A stretch of 64,000 nucleotides of DNA from Eleginops maclovinus (lineage: Eukaryota; Chordata; Actinopteri; Perciformes; Eleginopidae): the NCBI RefSeq assembly GCF_036324505.1, contig NC_086363.1, positions 3,993,290-4,057,289 of the forward strand. Reading direction: 5' to 3'. The notes below the pieces were generated by a model. The model was not told the DNA's origin. It did no database searches and saw only the letters and a program-made list of their open reading frames with translations. Numbering within the stretch: the stretch's first letter is position 1; the number at the start of each line of letters is the position of its first letter. Positions 26,958 through 38,666 of this stretch are shown here, one piece after another. The position numbers and the translations under genes were made by a program.

Positions 26958-29900
26958 GGGGGGGGTGTTACCTTTCTTAATTACAGATTGATCAAGGATG
27001 TTCGTTCCGTTGGTGTCGTCAAGAGTCTGCTGGAACCAAAATAAATGCAAACCATTACAGTGTGCTTCATGCAAAAGGAATCCAGAGTGTAAGAATAAAG
27101 CTAGACGTATTTAATTTTGGGGGGCAAAATACTGCAGGAGTCATTTTAATTCAAGGTCTCTAAAAAAGAAGGGAAACATTGTTTGTTTCCACAGAGCAAA
27201 CACATCTTGTTTGTAATCCATTTCCTCTTTTTATTCATCATGACGTGACTCATAGAGAGTAATGTGTTCTCACTAATGTAAAGCCTCATTCATCACCCTG
27301 CGAGATAACTTCCTCTTTGAATAGACCTGCTGTTGTCACCATTGCTGCACGCTCGTATAAAAAGAAAATAGGACTTGTTAAAACAAATTCAAACGGGGTT
27401 AATAAATGCGTGACACAAATACGTAAAGCCAGAAATGAGAATGTAATGTGGAGGTTGAATGTCAAATAATTCGTGATGGTTTTGCCCTGAGGGGAAACGA
27501 GAGGAAGATGAAATCCTTCACAGATGACAATAAAGTCTCTGGTAGACGGCTTTGTATATTTGGTATGATATATTATCTTGTAAAACAGAAATTCCCGCCT
27601 TCAAATTTAAAGAATTAACTGTCCACATTAATATGAGCATGAATAGAATATAATAAATCATTATAAATATAAATAATGATAATTGTAATCATTATAAATA
27701 ATATATAATAAAAATAGATGTACATAATAATATTTACAAATAATAGTAATACAATTATATTATCAAAAAACATGTGTGCACGAAATTGAAATGTTTCTTT
27801 CATGTTTAAATTACCAATTATCTGCATCTTCTCGGGGCTTAACTATGGATTAATCATTAGGCATCACAAGGCAGTAAAAAGGGTGATTTCTTAAAATTCC
27901 AATTCACATAAGCAATATGTGAGCTCCACGCAGCCATTAATGAATTATTCCCCACATCAGCATCTCCTGATCAGAGATGTCTCAGCTCTCTGAAGACAGT
28001 TGGTTTAGCTGAGGGCCATTTGTGTTCAGGCTACAGCTGCAGAGAGCTCATCCCTGAGGGAACTGCTCTGAGATCACTGACCTCAACACTAAAGCACCGA
28101 GACAATGAAGGAGACCACCGCCAACAATTACCCATCCCTCTCCTGCATTAGCTTATTTTAGGGTTTTGTAGTCGCTATTTTACGCCATCCAAAATGAGGG
28201 ACACTGTGCCATGCAAATATTAATACAAACCTGGAGTAGATGATGGATAGATTTGGGTTGTCAAGTATTGTATTACGCACTTGAGATAGGTATAGAGTAG
28301 ATATGTTAAACATACGTCATTTACTGTAAATGGGAACATGCATACACGTTCCACTATCGAGACTCATTTTGTCAAACAGCTGCTCTCTCACTTGCAGGTT
28401 TTACCATTCTGGGATATAATGATCGAAATATAATTAAAACTACTTTTTAGGCAATTTTAAAAAAATCATCATCATTTTTGCTTTGCTCTTCAGCCGCTGT
28501 GGCTGTTCCTTTGACACACCTGAATATCTTCCATGCCGTGCAGCCCGTGCAGAAGTCCATCGCCCATCCCGGGCTCCAGTCCCGGGTGCGCAGAGTGCAG
28601 CAGCACATCGGGCCGCCTCACACCGTAGTCCCTCCGCGGGTCTAGCCCGGACAGTTGCGGCAGCGAGGCCCGAGGTTGTGCCAGCAACGCGGAGCTATCC
28701 ATCCGCTCCGCTGCCGCGTCCTGCCGCTGCCGCGCCCCCCATGCGCTCTGCTGGCTCTGGTGCAGCGAGTTCAGGGAGTACGGGTCGCTGACGTGGGAGT
28801 ACGGGTCCTGGCTCTGGTAGTGAGCGAGCGGCTGGTACGGCGGTGGAAAGTAGGGTGGCTGGAAGTCCGAGGATGGTGCATGAGATAGCGGGGGCGCACT
28901 GGAGTAGGGTCCCGCGTGCGAGCCCAGCTGGGACAGCCGCGAGCTGTGGCTCGAGACACCGTCATGCCGGTCCTTAAAGATAAAAAAAAACAGAATAAAT
29001 AAACTACTTGCAGAAATGGAATTTTATTTTTATAACGAAATAAAACCAAGTGAAGGCCTATGGACCATGATGCATTTTTAAGAGCATATTGCCCCTAGTG
29101 ATGCAGACAGAGTCACTGGCATTAAATCTCCTTTACAAAAACCACATAGATGCCAAAAGCAAAATGTGTCTAATTTTAATCTCAGAACGAAATACCTCCG
29201 AGCAGTGTCTACCGATTCGCTCAAATGATTCAAAGATTCAAAGGCTTTATTGTCATATGCACAGTACTGTCTAGTATGGCAATGGAAATCTTAAATCCCA
29301 GGCTCCTCCAACAATGCCATATAAATAAGACATAAAACAATAAAAAAAAATAGTGCAAGAAGAAACAGGGTGCAAATACACACCCTGTGAGGGAAGGAAA
29401 CTCACCGCGGTGGAGTAGGAGTGAACTAACATTTGAACATTTAACATAAAACAGCTGGATGGGAAAGTGTTGGCTCCAGATAGCGAGTGTCTGCAGGCAG
29501 GGCCGATGAACACAATCCTTCCTCCGCCCGGAGCAGCCGTCGCTCTGAGTGTGAGCCACGGAGCACCGCCTCTACCCCCGGTATACGGTGTAATTGTTAT
29601 TCATGACTGAGACTTACAGGAATATTAATGTGCGCGAGGCAGGGGACTGGCGACACATGGAGCGTGAAGCCTCTCGCGCAACCGTGAGTGACGTTTAGAT
29701 TCCGTGGAGAGCCGAAACGACTCGAACAGCACGAGACGGAGAGAGCCCTCTCAGTCAGGAGAAAGCGAACAGGGCGAATACACCCGAGAGGAATTCCTCG
29801 TCATTAAAAAATGGCACTTAGGGGGCTTTTTCATATAAGTAAAATCTGACGCAGGGAAGACTCGCTTTGTAGCCTTTGGAGACACTTGCACAAACCATTT

Positions 29901-31692
29901 CTGCTCACAGACTTTGACGTGTAAACCAACATAAATCCAGTTCTTAGATATCAATTCAAACATAAATTGGTGTTTAATCAAGACACTAAGAGGGAAACTG
30001 TAATCCATCCAGCGTCATGATAAGGCAACGCAATGTAGGCTAGCCACTGAAGTAAAAGCCAGTCTGCTTTTACGCACAGCCACAGCATACAGACACATTT
30101 TTCTTTCTGTGCTTGTGAGTGCATTACAGTATTGCAATACGTGGTACAAGAGTTGGTCCAACACTTTAAAGTCAAAGCTTCAGTAATTGAAAATGTGTGC
30201 AACCCTCTGAGAAACTCTGAACCAAACTACCATAATAACATTTTGAGACATGCCAGCAATATTGGCTCTGATCCCAGCCATGTCCTGAACAGTGAATATG
30301 AATTGTTGCCATTAAATCAGAGCTAGAGTCCCAAGATCTAAATAAGATGGACTGAAGCGCTGTTCATGCACGAGCCAATCATAAAATGAATACAGAGACT
30401 GATCCCAGACCAGTTGAACGGTAAGGAGTCTTGAACACATTGCCCTCAGTGATTGAATTGTTGTTTTAAAAAAGTATTATTTATTTATTGCTGTCTTACT
30501 ATTTGTCATTGTTGATGTTGGAGCTGCTTTAATAAAAGGAAACTGTATCGTATACCTGCACAAAGGTGGACACCTCATATTTCTTCAACTCATTTAAGCT
30601 AAACTTCATCCATGTCAACACACACAAACACACACAGAAGAACACACACTGAATACACGTTGTCTCATTTGCAGCTGCCTCTTGACACAAACACAACCGA
30701 GACACTACAGGGCGCACGAGGACCTTGCGTGAATGGTGTCACGAGTCAAAAGAAGCGATTAAACTTTATATTGTACACTGCCCCCCCGCAACCCCCCTTC
30801 TCTCTTGGATGACTTGTTTAACAACATTAGAGCCTCCCCTCCCTCGCGCCGTGGGAGAAAAGCCATGTGCGGCACGAGACAAGGGTTTCCCACCGGGCTG
30901 AGACGAGGGGCCTCGCGAGCTTTTGTGCTCGAGCCCATTGAGCGCGAGCCGGAGCACTATTTCACCCCCGCGTGCGGCGGTATTTCTCCCCTCTCACTTC
31001 TCCTCGCTCGTTTAAAAAGAAAAGAAAAAAAATGTTCTTGGATCAAAGCCAAACGATTTACATACTTCTGACACATCAAACACTCTGACCCAGCGCTTCT
31101 ATTTCTATTCATTTTCTGGTATTTTAAAATCTAAAATAAGCCACTTGTCATTTCTTTTCATGCAGCAGCACTGATTCTTTTTCTAAATATCTTTAATAAA
31201 TATATAATTTAAAGAGGTTAATCATTATTTGCATCAAACTACTTTAACGTTTCTTTTCAACTTTATTTTCCCATCTTTAAAATATAACACAAACAGAAAT
31301 TTCAAAACACCAAATATCTATATCCACTGTAAAAACTAAAATGTTGTTTCCGTTTTACCCTGTGATCCAGAAAGCCACTGGACATAGACCACACACCCAG
31401 CCACACAATACCAAAACATATATCTATTTCACAAAAATTGACCACAAACAGCCAAATATCTTTCAAAACGAAATTGCCATGCAGTTCAATTTCCTCCAAT
31501 TCATATTCACATCCAGCACATCTTAAAATAACAGGCCTAAAAGCCTTATGCAATACCTCACTTATCTCAACACTGCATTATTCCCCAGAAAAAAGCATGT
31601 GTAATAAATCCTGCAGACCACAAACAGACGGACGGTAACGTTACCTCGTAAATATCTTCATACTTGACATTCTCTACTAGTTTCCACAGCAT
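19600..31692 (-). CDS. tfap2b: tfap2b, transcription factor AP-2 beta (7 coding exons, 442 aa)
   Basis: Coding exons, in transcription order: 31692-31645, 28972-28520, 27026-26972, 25300-25081, 24564-24446, 23637-23496, 19891-19600 (48+453+55+220+119+142+292 = 1329 nt). Every intron is GT..AG and the phases agree at each junction. The N-terminus [16 protein letters not shown] is the AP-2 beta form and contains a psi-KxE SUMO-type site (V9-K10-Y11-E12). Exon 2 gives a proline/tyrosine-rich activation region with a PPPY motif. From about residue 210 to 410 lies the basic, helix-span-helix DNA-binding and dimerisation region, including the family-typical [12 protein letters not shown] and THGFG segments. 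The C-terminus ends [12 protein letters not shown]-2 factors are nuclear dimers that bind GCCN3GGC-type sites; TFAP2B acts in neural crest, ductus, limb and kidney development. Paralogue choice over tfap2a rests on the N- and C-termini and on linkage to tfap2d. An in-frame TGA about 50 nt upstream of the ATG supports the start. Confidence 0.95.
21655..21706 (+). repeat. (CA)n microsatellite
   Basis: About 52 bp in tfap2b intron 6. Confidence 0.98.
21978..22042 (+). repeat. (CA)n microsatellite
   Basis: About 65 bp in tfap2b intron 6. Confidence 0.98.
23017..23130 (+). repeat. Dispersed repeat, TTTATTGTCAT family, copy 1
   Basis: In tfap2b intron 6. TTTCAAGGTTTTATTGGTCA, TATGCACAG, GGCAATGAAAATCTTAGATC and ATGCTCCTCCAACA match the copy at 29228 in order and orientation. 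Confidence 0.6.
23496..23637 (-). CDS. tfap2b: tfap2b coding exon 6
   Basis: 142 nt, encoding [20 protein letters not shown] and on to NMLLATK, part of the helix-span-helix region. Acceptor CCCCCTAG, donor GTGAGT. Same length and phases as tfap2d exon 6. Confidence 0.95.
23638..24445 (-). other. tfap2b intron 5
   Basis: 0.8 kb. AT-rich unique sequence; no feature recognised. Confidence 0.85.
24446..24564 (-). CDS. tfap2b: tfap2b coding exon 5
   Basis: 119 nt, encoding [18 protein letters not shown] followed by [22 protein letters not shown], the basic part of the DNA-binding domain. Acceptor TTCCACAG, donor GTGATT. The length and both phases are identical to tfap2d exon 5. Confidence 0.95.
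24565..25080 (-). other. tfap2b intron 4
   Basis: 0.5 kb. Nothing recognisable beyond AT-rich unique sequence. Confidence 0.85.
25081..25300 (-). CDS. tfap2b: tfap2b coding exon 4
   Basis: Begins with two bases completing a valine codon (acceptor CTTTCAG) and runs through [17 protein letters not shown] to [18 protein letters not shown], with donor GTACGA. It covers the start of the DNA-binding region, including [19 protein letters not shown]. It is 54 nt longer than tfap2d exon 4 because of the linker before [10 protein letters not shown]. Confidence 0.94.
25540..25963 (-). mobile_element. MITE-like element, copy 2
   Basis: In tfap2b intron 3. Begins GGAGGTGGGAAGTAACTAAG and ends near TACTGCTCCCACC; the ends are inverted relative to each other. 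It shares the ACTCAAGTA/AGTAAAAG vocabulary of the other copies, but the interior is different, so it may be a sister subfamily. The strand is nominal. Confidence 0.55.
26280..26560. promoter_or_regulatory. Candidate intronic enhancer (tfap2b intron 3)
   Basis: Unique block with GCAGATTAGCTC, GAGCTCACGAGATCTCCGTG and CATTTATTACATCAGC, more GC-rich than the flanks. Confidence 0.25.
26919..26965 (+). repeat. (GT)18 plus G11 tract beside exon 3 donor
   Basis: GT array 26919-26954 followed by eleven G; on the gene strand this is C11 then CA repeats beginning 6 nt inside the intron after tfap2b exon 3. Confidence 0.97.
26972..27026 (-). CDS. tfap2b: tfap2b coding exon 3 (55-nt exon with tandem acceptor)
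   Basis: Encodes [18 protein letters not shown] (residues 168-185) plus the first base of a valine codon. The acceptor is a tandem CAGCAG: use of the proximal AG would start the exon at 27029 and add one glutamine. The distal AG is chosen by comparison with the family, in which exon 3 starts straight after GMEDxQ. Length is 55 nt, so skipping would shift the frame. The donor GTAACA is followed at once by a C tract and a CA repeat. Confidence 0.88.
27027..28519 (-). other. tfap2b intron 2
   Basis: 1.5 kb. AT-rich TAATAA-type sequence at 27630-27770 and a unique-looking block at 27840-28110. Ends in the tandem CAGCAG acceptor. Confidence 0.85.
28520..28972 (-). CDS. tfap2b: tfap2b coding exon 2 (activation domain)
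   Basis: 151 whole codons, residues 17-167, beginning [17 protein letters not shown] and ending HGMEDIQ. The acceptor is TCTTTAAG and the donor is GTGTGT. It carries the proline/tyrosine-rich stretch with PPPY, the PY motif that in the family binds WW-domain partners and supports transactivation. This exon is the GC-rich island of the gene and is CpG-rich along most of its length. Confidence 0.94.
28973..31644 (-). other. tfap2b intron 1
   Basis: 2.7 kb, GTAACG..TTTAAG. Contains a dispersed repeat (about 29228-29420) and two CpG-richer blocks near 29600-29760 and 30830-30990. No coding sequence recognised. Confidence 0.85.
29228..29420 (+). repeat. Dispersed repeat, TTTATTGTCAT family, copy 2
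   Basis: In tfap2b intron 1. TCAAAGGCTTTATTGTCATA, GGCAATGGAAATCTTAAATC, AGGCTCCTCCAACAATGCCA and a later AATAGTGCAAGAAG. Non-LTR tail or SINE-like; the class is inference. Confidence 0.6.
31645..31692 (-). CDS. tfap2b: tfap2b coding exon 1
   Basis: Encodes residues 1-16 ([16 protein letters not shown]) and ends on a whole codon, GAG, followed by donor GTAACG. An in-frame TGA lies upstream (near 31747) with no other ATG between it and this one, so the start is well supported. Some mammalian AP-2 beta isoforms carry about 11 extra residues before this methionine; no equivalent is seen directly upstream here. Confidence 0.92.
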
Positions 31693-31785
31693 GGTCGCTT
31701 CTCCGGTGTCGGTAAACCGAATGCAGCCAAGTGAGGAAGAGGAGTCTCATCTCTCTCTCTCTCTCTCGCTCTCTCCTCCCTCCCC

Positions 31786-31846
<61 letters not shown>

Positions 31847-31900
31847 AATGGGAAACCCCTGTAATGTAAAGACAGCAGCAGCAGGCTCTCCATCTATGAG
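31693..31900 (-). promoter_or_regulatory. tfap2b 5' leader / proximal promoter with GA tracts
   Basis: Directly upstream of the ATG, plus-strand CT tracts at 31749-31774 and 31791-31843 read as GA repeats in the gene sense. GA repeats are frequent at vertebrate developmental promoters. No convincing TATA box seen; the transcription start is not determined. Confidence 0.3.
31749..31843 (+). repeat. Compound (TC)n tract
   Basis: Two CT arrays (31749-31774 and 31791-31843) separated by C-rich sequence, just upstream of the tfap2b ATG. Confidence 0.97.
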
Positions 31901-33785
31901 CACCAGCAAATACAAAGAACAGATGTTTCATTTAGTTATCCAGCAGCCTTTGTAATTTTCAAAATAAAAGCATGAGCAGTTAGCAAAAGCCTTGTATTAT
32001 ATTAATAACTTTAGAGAAGGGTGGCTTAAAATACAGTTTTTCCTACAATATCTGAATGTTTTGGATGGATATGAAGCGTTGACTTTAAGAGGACATGACA
32101 CAAATACATGAAGTCCAATTTATAGTTTTCGACTCCCTTTTCTCTAATCTTTCTTACTCTCAGACATTGAAAACCTATCTCTGTCTTGAAGAAGGTTGGT
32201 GGACCTAAAGCCACCAGTATAAATAATTCCAGGACACCCTCATCAAGATAACGGTCCAACACAAGCCTCCAAAACTGCTTCATAGCTCCTGGCATTGGTT
32301 CGATTCGTGTTGACTTTATTAGAGGGATGAACATAGCTCTTCTGAAAATGTTCCCTCATTTGGTGTTGTGATGATGGTGGAGGAGGGCGCCATCTTAACT
32401 TGTTGATGGGGAAATCTCTTGTGGTTGTTCAGTTGGGTTTAAATCTGTTCACAGAGGACATTTAGCTTTCACACTTTTTGTATTCCTCAAAGCATTCACT
32501 GAGTTTTCTGTGATATTTTCCTTGTTCTTCTATTTAAATTTTCCATTATTTTGTTTTCGGTCTGTATATCTGCTTGCATTGTTATGAAAAGGCCTATGAG
32601 TGCACATACTGTATGTGTATGACACTACTGCATATTTACACTACAGGATGTCTGGTAGTTGGAGTAATGGATAGTAACGTATTGATCCATTGACATCATT
32701 TGCAGTCAAACATGCAATGGTGTTCAAGTTTACACATGCATCAGCTGTCTCATCTAACATAGTCCCAGTATATCCAACAAACACTGCTCTGTTGGTGCCC
32801 AAGACGTAGTGTTAATTCCCCATTTAGTATTACAGGATGTAGGCTATGATATCTCACACTTCTCATGTCATATAGGCCTGTGTGAGATGCATGTACAAAC
32901 ACAATGCAATACCTATGATACACTTGAAGACAATAAGTTATATCTGGGAAGACATTGTATTACTATGTTGGATATCAAAATAATAAAGCACCTGTTTATC
33001 TCAGTAAGGGAATTTTGAATACGTGTAGTACTGATCATTTAATTTAATTTCTGGCCTACGTATTTAATATCTGTTTTCAAGCATTCTGGGAAGGAATTGT
33101 AAAAGATGCATAATGTCATTTTTTTTAGTGTATTAAAGATTATTTTCAAATAATATCAAATGACACTACGTTTCTTAGTAATGTTAGTAAGTTTATTTTT
33201 GAATTTCTTTAACCCATTGTACATCCTCATATTTATTCCAAGTGGCACTTTATCCAAGTGTGTGCAAACTGCGCCCCCTAGTGTCTTAAGGGTATACATG
33301 CACCCACCTATCAACACGGTGTTCTGTAAAATAATTGGTATTGTCTTATTATTCCTAACTCAAAAGACCCAGCAACGTTCATTCAAAGGCTCTGATCCAC
33401 TTTTGTATTGTGTTATTTTAAATGAAAGGAATGGCACTACAACAGGAAGGTATTTCTACGTTATTTAGACACAAAAAAATACACCTTTAGACCAGAAAAT
33501 GACTGCCAGGAATTTACATTTTTTGAGTTTCCTGTTCGTCTTTGGTAGCAGTCTAGAGGTTTCTGGAATAACTTCACTTACTTCCAAAAGCATGGACCAA
33601 GCTAAAAAAAAGCTAAAATGTTATCTACTATTATGTCCTTAGTGACCCTGATCAAGGACGCCATTGTTGAGCTCTTCTGATGTTTGATGAAAAAACTGAA
33701 AAGCTGCCACTGAGGAAACCAGACATGAATGTTTAAGATGCACGGCTGTTCCCATGTTCTCTGGAATGACCCACTGCCAAAGATC

Positions 33786-33904
<119 letters not shown>

Positions 33905-34886
33905 GCAGAGCATATGACTGTCAGCAATGACAGATGTCCTGACAGTCTGGAAGTCTGGAGGCATGTTTGTGGTTGCTGTCCTGCAGGGCTTTGACACACG
34001 ATGTATCAGCATACATTACACACACATGTCACCCTAATGCTGCTCTAACTGCTCCCTGCCTCTTGTTTGCATCCATCACAAAAAAAAGACACATTTTAAT
34101 CATCAATTCCTCTCTAAATGGGATTTAGGTCAGGAGGAGGGTTGTAATATGTTTTAAATCCCCTTTTTGGGTGACACTGATATTCCATTTTTTTTGTGTG
34201 TGTCTACTGATGCTCAGGGTCATGTTTAATTAGACAACATGTGTCTTGTCTTGAACATCCTTTAGTACTTCTAACATGTGAAGGGACATAAGTGATAAAC
34301 TGATTACTTGCAGATATTTAACTTTATTCCTGTGTTTTTTGGTGTAGCAAAGAGAACTGCAGTGCAATTATGCAGTGGATTCAAAATCTTGTGCAGTAGT
34401 TTATATACACTCTATTTATTGTGGCATCAATTAAGAGTCAAGACAAACTCTTTCACATCTTGTTGTACATATTTGACATGGTTTGTCAAATGAAATGTGC
34501 TAACAGTCTAAAAAGCGAGTAAATGCAGTTGTAGTTAATACGTTTCTGATTCCTTTTGTATTGTACAGTATGTTGTCTTCAACTATTATACGTGGTGTTG
34601 TAGACAGGATGGTCTGAGTATCCAGTTTGGACAATGAAATGATTTTTCTAACCTCATTTTTGGACATTGTCATACTGTTTTAATAATATATGCACCATTT
34701 GTAACCTCCTTATATGACTTTGTGGTGACTTTCCAGTACAGAAACTTTTATGCATAACATAATTATACAGCCCTCATTTACCATTCACCATTTATCACAC
34801 ACACGTATTAAATCCTTACTTATGTTTCTGTATTAATCAGGACTTCCTTCTCTAATCCTTTCTTGTGTCACGTTAAGTATAGAATC

Positions 34887-34930
34887 CTTTATTGTCATTA
34901 TACTGGTACAGCGAGATGAGTAGAGCTACC
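34887..34930 (+). repeat. Short repeat fragment, TTTATTGTCAT family
   Basis: AATCCTTTATTGTCATTATA followed by CTGGTACAGCGAGATGAGTA. A short fragment of a related fish repeat. Confidence 0.4.
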
Positions 34931-35423
34931 TCCTTTTTTTAAGGTGCCATAAGTATGTGTTCAAGGGGATCAGACTCCAACTGCAGTTCAGTGTTTGGCC
35001 ACTAGGTCGCACTAGAACACCACACAAAGAGATGAAGGCCAAGCAATAATGCAACATGGGGTTTGATAAACTATCAGCATGGAAATCTGTAAACGTCAGT
35101 GATCGGTAGAAAGGATGACTTGAGGAAAATGCAAACAGAAAAAACTAAGTGTTACAATTTGAAAAAAAACAAAACAGACCACTGCGTGACTCTGTAGGGC
35201 CTGTAGCTTTGAATTCAATTACAAATGGTAGTGAGTGTTCAATAAAGCCTTAAATAAGACTTGAATTCATACTGACACCTCAACCAAACTCCATTATACT
35301 ACAGCAGTACAAAAAAACAACACTTCCACATCCCATTTCCTCTCAGGATCTCAGCAGAGGTTCTAAATGTAGAATACAGCCTTCCTGGATTTGGAGGTGT
35401 CTTGCAATTTTGAGAGGATTGGC

Positions 35424-35424
<1 letters not shown>

Positions 35425-35466
<42 letters not shown>
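35425..35466 (+). repeat. (TG)n microsatellite
   Basis: About 42 bp, intergenic. Confidence 0.97.
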
Positions 35467-35467
<1 letters not shown>

Positions 35468-35789
35468 CAGTGTGACAGGGACAGTGAGGACAGCAGCTGA
35501 GGTGAAGGCCCTGAATGTTCCTGAACGGGATCAGGACACAGGAGGAAGAGGTTTTAGCAGAGAAGCAGGGGGCGGTTATATCTTCAGAGGAGGGAGACTG
35601 CAGGGAGGGGGCTTAGAAGTTGGCAGATTTAGCTTTTCGTGACTGTGGGGCGCAGTCAGCAGGAGTTATAGTCCCTCCGAGACCTCGCTGCTTAATTCAC
35701 CTCTATAGAAATAGTAGAAATCATTGCATCTAGTTGAATATTTTTTTAGTGTGTGTTCTGGATGTTGAAGCTCTGTGTGTAAATATCTG

Positions 35790-35960
35790 AAGTGATGCAT
35801 GCCTTTTAATTAGATTGATCAGAAATGATGCACACTGGAAAGGAGGAAAGGTAATGCCTGATGGTGATAACAGTGCGCTGCATTGTAATGCAATCAATAG
35901 CCTGTGTGAATAATGCATCGGCCGCCTCGTCACATTATACATTTCTGATGTCAAACTTAT
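35790..35960. promoter_or_regulatory. Candidate intergenic enhancer
   Basis: Unique block with CTTTTAATTAGATTGATCAG, GTGATAACAG, TAATGCAATCAATAG and GAATAATGCATCGG, dense in homeodomain, GATA and TALE-type motifs. Confidence 0.28.
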
Positions 35961-36879
35961 GATTCATTTTTGTCCGTTTGTCAATTTACAGAAACTCCAG
36001 CACAGGCAATGCATCGATTTCATTCCCTGGCTCTTTTTTTTTCGTTGATCGAGCTGCTTATTATTCTGAGTCGGGGTCAGCAGAGACGGTTTATCATCCA
36101 GTAATAAGAGACAAAAGAGTGATTAAGTTTCTCTGACTGGTGTGTGTGTGTGTGTGCGTGTGTGTACAGTGTGTGTGTTCGTGATTATTTGTTGCTGCTC
36201 ATACCCTTCAGTGAGATGCAGCAACCATCAAAGAGCCAAATTAGAAAGCAGCTCTGCTTCATACACATCCCTGTGTTGCATCTCTACTCGCAGGGCTGCA
36301 GATTCATGAGTTTGATTATATATCAGGCGGATTCTTCCATATCGGCCAAATGTGATTGAAGTTCCTTCCAGTAGTTGAATCCAAAGTGTGATTAAAACAT
36401 GTTATATTAAAAACAAAAAGCAAAACTGGAACCACATACATTTATACTATTCTGTAGCCCAACAGCTTCCAGACAAGATTTTTAAATCCCCTAAAATCTC
36501 AGCATTTGGGAGCCTTTTTACGTATCCAACGTGTTGATTTAATCTCAAATTGGACTACACATCGCTGAGTGTAAACATTTCAAACCACATCCAAAGAAAT
36601 ATGACTCCCTTTTCTATAAATTGGCTTCATGAAGTGTTTTAAGGGCAATTTATTCAGGGGGAAGAAGTTCCTAATGTTCACGTTGGTTGGAAAAGCTAAT
36701 ACTCATTGCTTTAGATTTTAAGAGATGGTTTTGGATTAAGATGTACTGTAAGTAAACCCTGACACAATACACAGGCACTATAGAACTTCTGCTTCTTGTA
36801 AAATAACCTGGATCTGGTAATGATCACCGAGGACATTAGTTATAAGCAGGGAAATAAGGAATATAAAGAAAACGGGGCA

Positions 36880-37110
36880 ATCAGTCAATCATTAGATGAG
36901 GTTTCCAATAAGCTTTTAGTCCGTAAAATGTCAGAAAATAGTGAGATAACACAATTTCCAAAAGCAGAGGGGATGTTATCACATTGCTTGTTTTGTCCAA
37001 ACAGCCAGGAAATTACAGATATCCTGTTTGCAGTGATGGAAACGTCAGAGAAAAACAACAAATGTGAGACACTACAAACAGAGAATGGTGATCATGACAC
37101 ATTTTTGCTT
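36880..37110 (+). repeat. Dispersed repeat fragment
   Basis: GTCCGTAAAATGTCAGAAAA, CAATTTCCAAAAGCAGAGG and TGCTTGTTTTGTCCAAACAG are phrases I recall from a common fish repeat. It lies in a 196-codon open frame that shows no protein family signature. Confidence 0.4.
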
Positions 37111-37529
37111 GACAAAGGACATTTTCAGCACTGTGTTAGCAGTTATGCAAAGCTTCAGATGCGTTTCACGTCACTTGTTAGAATAAACAGTGGTTTTAAC
37201 TGTTGCAGATTTGCTTTGATCCCTTATTTTGCATTATATTGGATAAAAACTCTCTCATTGACAGAAATACTGCAGGTATCAGTATGTCTACAAAAACCAC
37301 TAAGTGATGGTGCACATCCTGGTGCTGCTCTTGTTAAAAACCAAGAAACCTGCTTTTTGTCATCATGCATTCCACATCAACAATGGTTCAGCTTTGTCCC
37401 AGCATCATAAAACATTGACTGAATGTGTGTGTGTGTCAGTGTGTGTGTCGGTGTCGGTCTGTGTGTGTGTGTGTATTTGTGGGATAACACCATCTGTCAA
37501 AAAGCAGACCAAACAATAACAGCATGACT

Positions 37530-37770
37530 GGGAATGCATACTGGCGTTCTGCACCGTGTCACTTCCTCCCTTCATTTCCTCTCTCTCTGCCGCTATTACT
37601 TCTCCACCTGAGGCTCCATTTGCATTGATTCAGGGTGACAAACCGGCGCAGGCATCACAGTAAATGCATCCTGTCTGATTATGTATTTTTGTGTTGTGCG
37701 GTGAACGTGACCTCTTTTTAAATGAGGGGAATATTAAAGAGTAAACAGAGCCCGGATGGAGACGCCATGC
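37530..37770. promoter_or_regulatory. Candidate intergenic enhancer
   Basis: Unique block with CCATTTGCATTGATTCAGGG (octamer-like), AACCGGCGCAGGCATCACAG and GTGAACGTGACCTC, about 2 kb downstream of tfap2d. Confidence 0.25.
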
Positions 37771-38050
37771 AGCAGCTCCTCTCTCGGTTTTATCACATTT
37801 TCCTTTTTAAAAAAATATAAATAAGCAGAAAACCTGACAGAAGTCGCTCAAACTAAAAGGAAACACACATGCTTGCACGTACAAAGGAGGCTTTTGAACT
37901 TTTGTGTAGATAAAGCCCTTTTTTTTTACAACATTAGAGAGGAACTGTGACTTTACAAATGTAACACTGTGAACTTGTATGGATAATTCACTCTCACTGG
38001 CTTTGATCTTCCTCTTTTTGCTCCTGTGTCACCTTCTGTATGTTAAACAT

Positions 38051-38241
<191 letters not shown>

Positions 38242-38556
38242 ACAGTACATCATGAAACCACAGTAAATAGTAGAACACGTAGCAACTGTCTTTATTGAAC
38301 ACCAGCATTTTAGAAGGTAGGGATTTAACATATATATAGTTGAAAGCCTACAAGAAAAGTAATTTAAATATTTATATATATCTTTACAAATGTTCATGAG
38401 CGAGTCAGAGAGCTTGTGTCGGCTAAACTTGCGATCTGGGGAGTGTACAAAGATAGACATGCACAGGGAAGAGGAACGACGGCAACCGCAGAGTCACTTG
38501 TTACAAAATGGCTGAGTTGGACCCTTCTTTCTCTCTCTCTCTCACTCTGACTTTAT

Positions 38557-38666
<110 letters not shown>

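Larger units (their letters stand above)
25301..26971 (-). other. tfap2b intron 3
   Basis: 1.7 kb. Starts with a C tract and CA repeat directly after the donor, then holds a unique GC-richer block (26280-26560) and a MITE-like element (25540-25963). Confidence 0.85.

Noticed and set aside
36820..37410. Longest single open frame outside the two genes, 196 codons
   Set aside because: No protein family features, an unremarkable start, and it overlaps a dispersed repeat; AT-rich vertebrate DNA gives such frames by chance.
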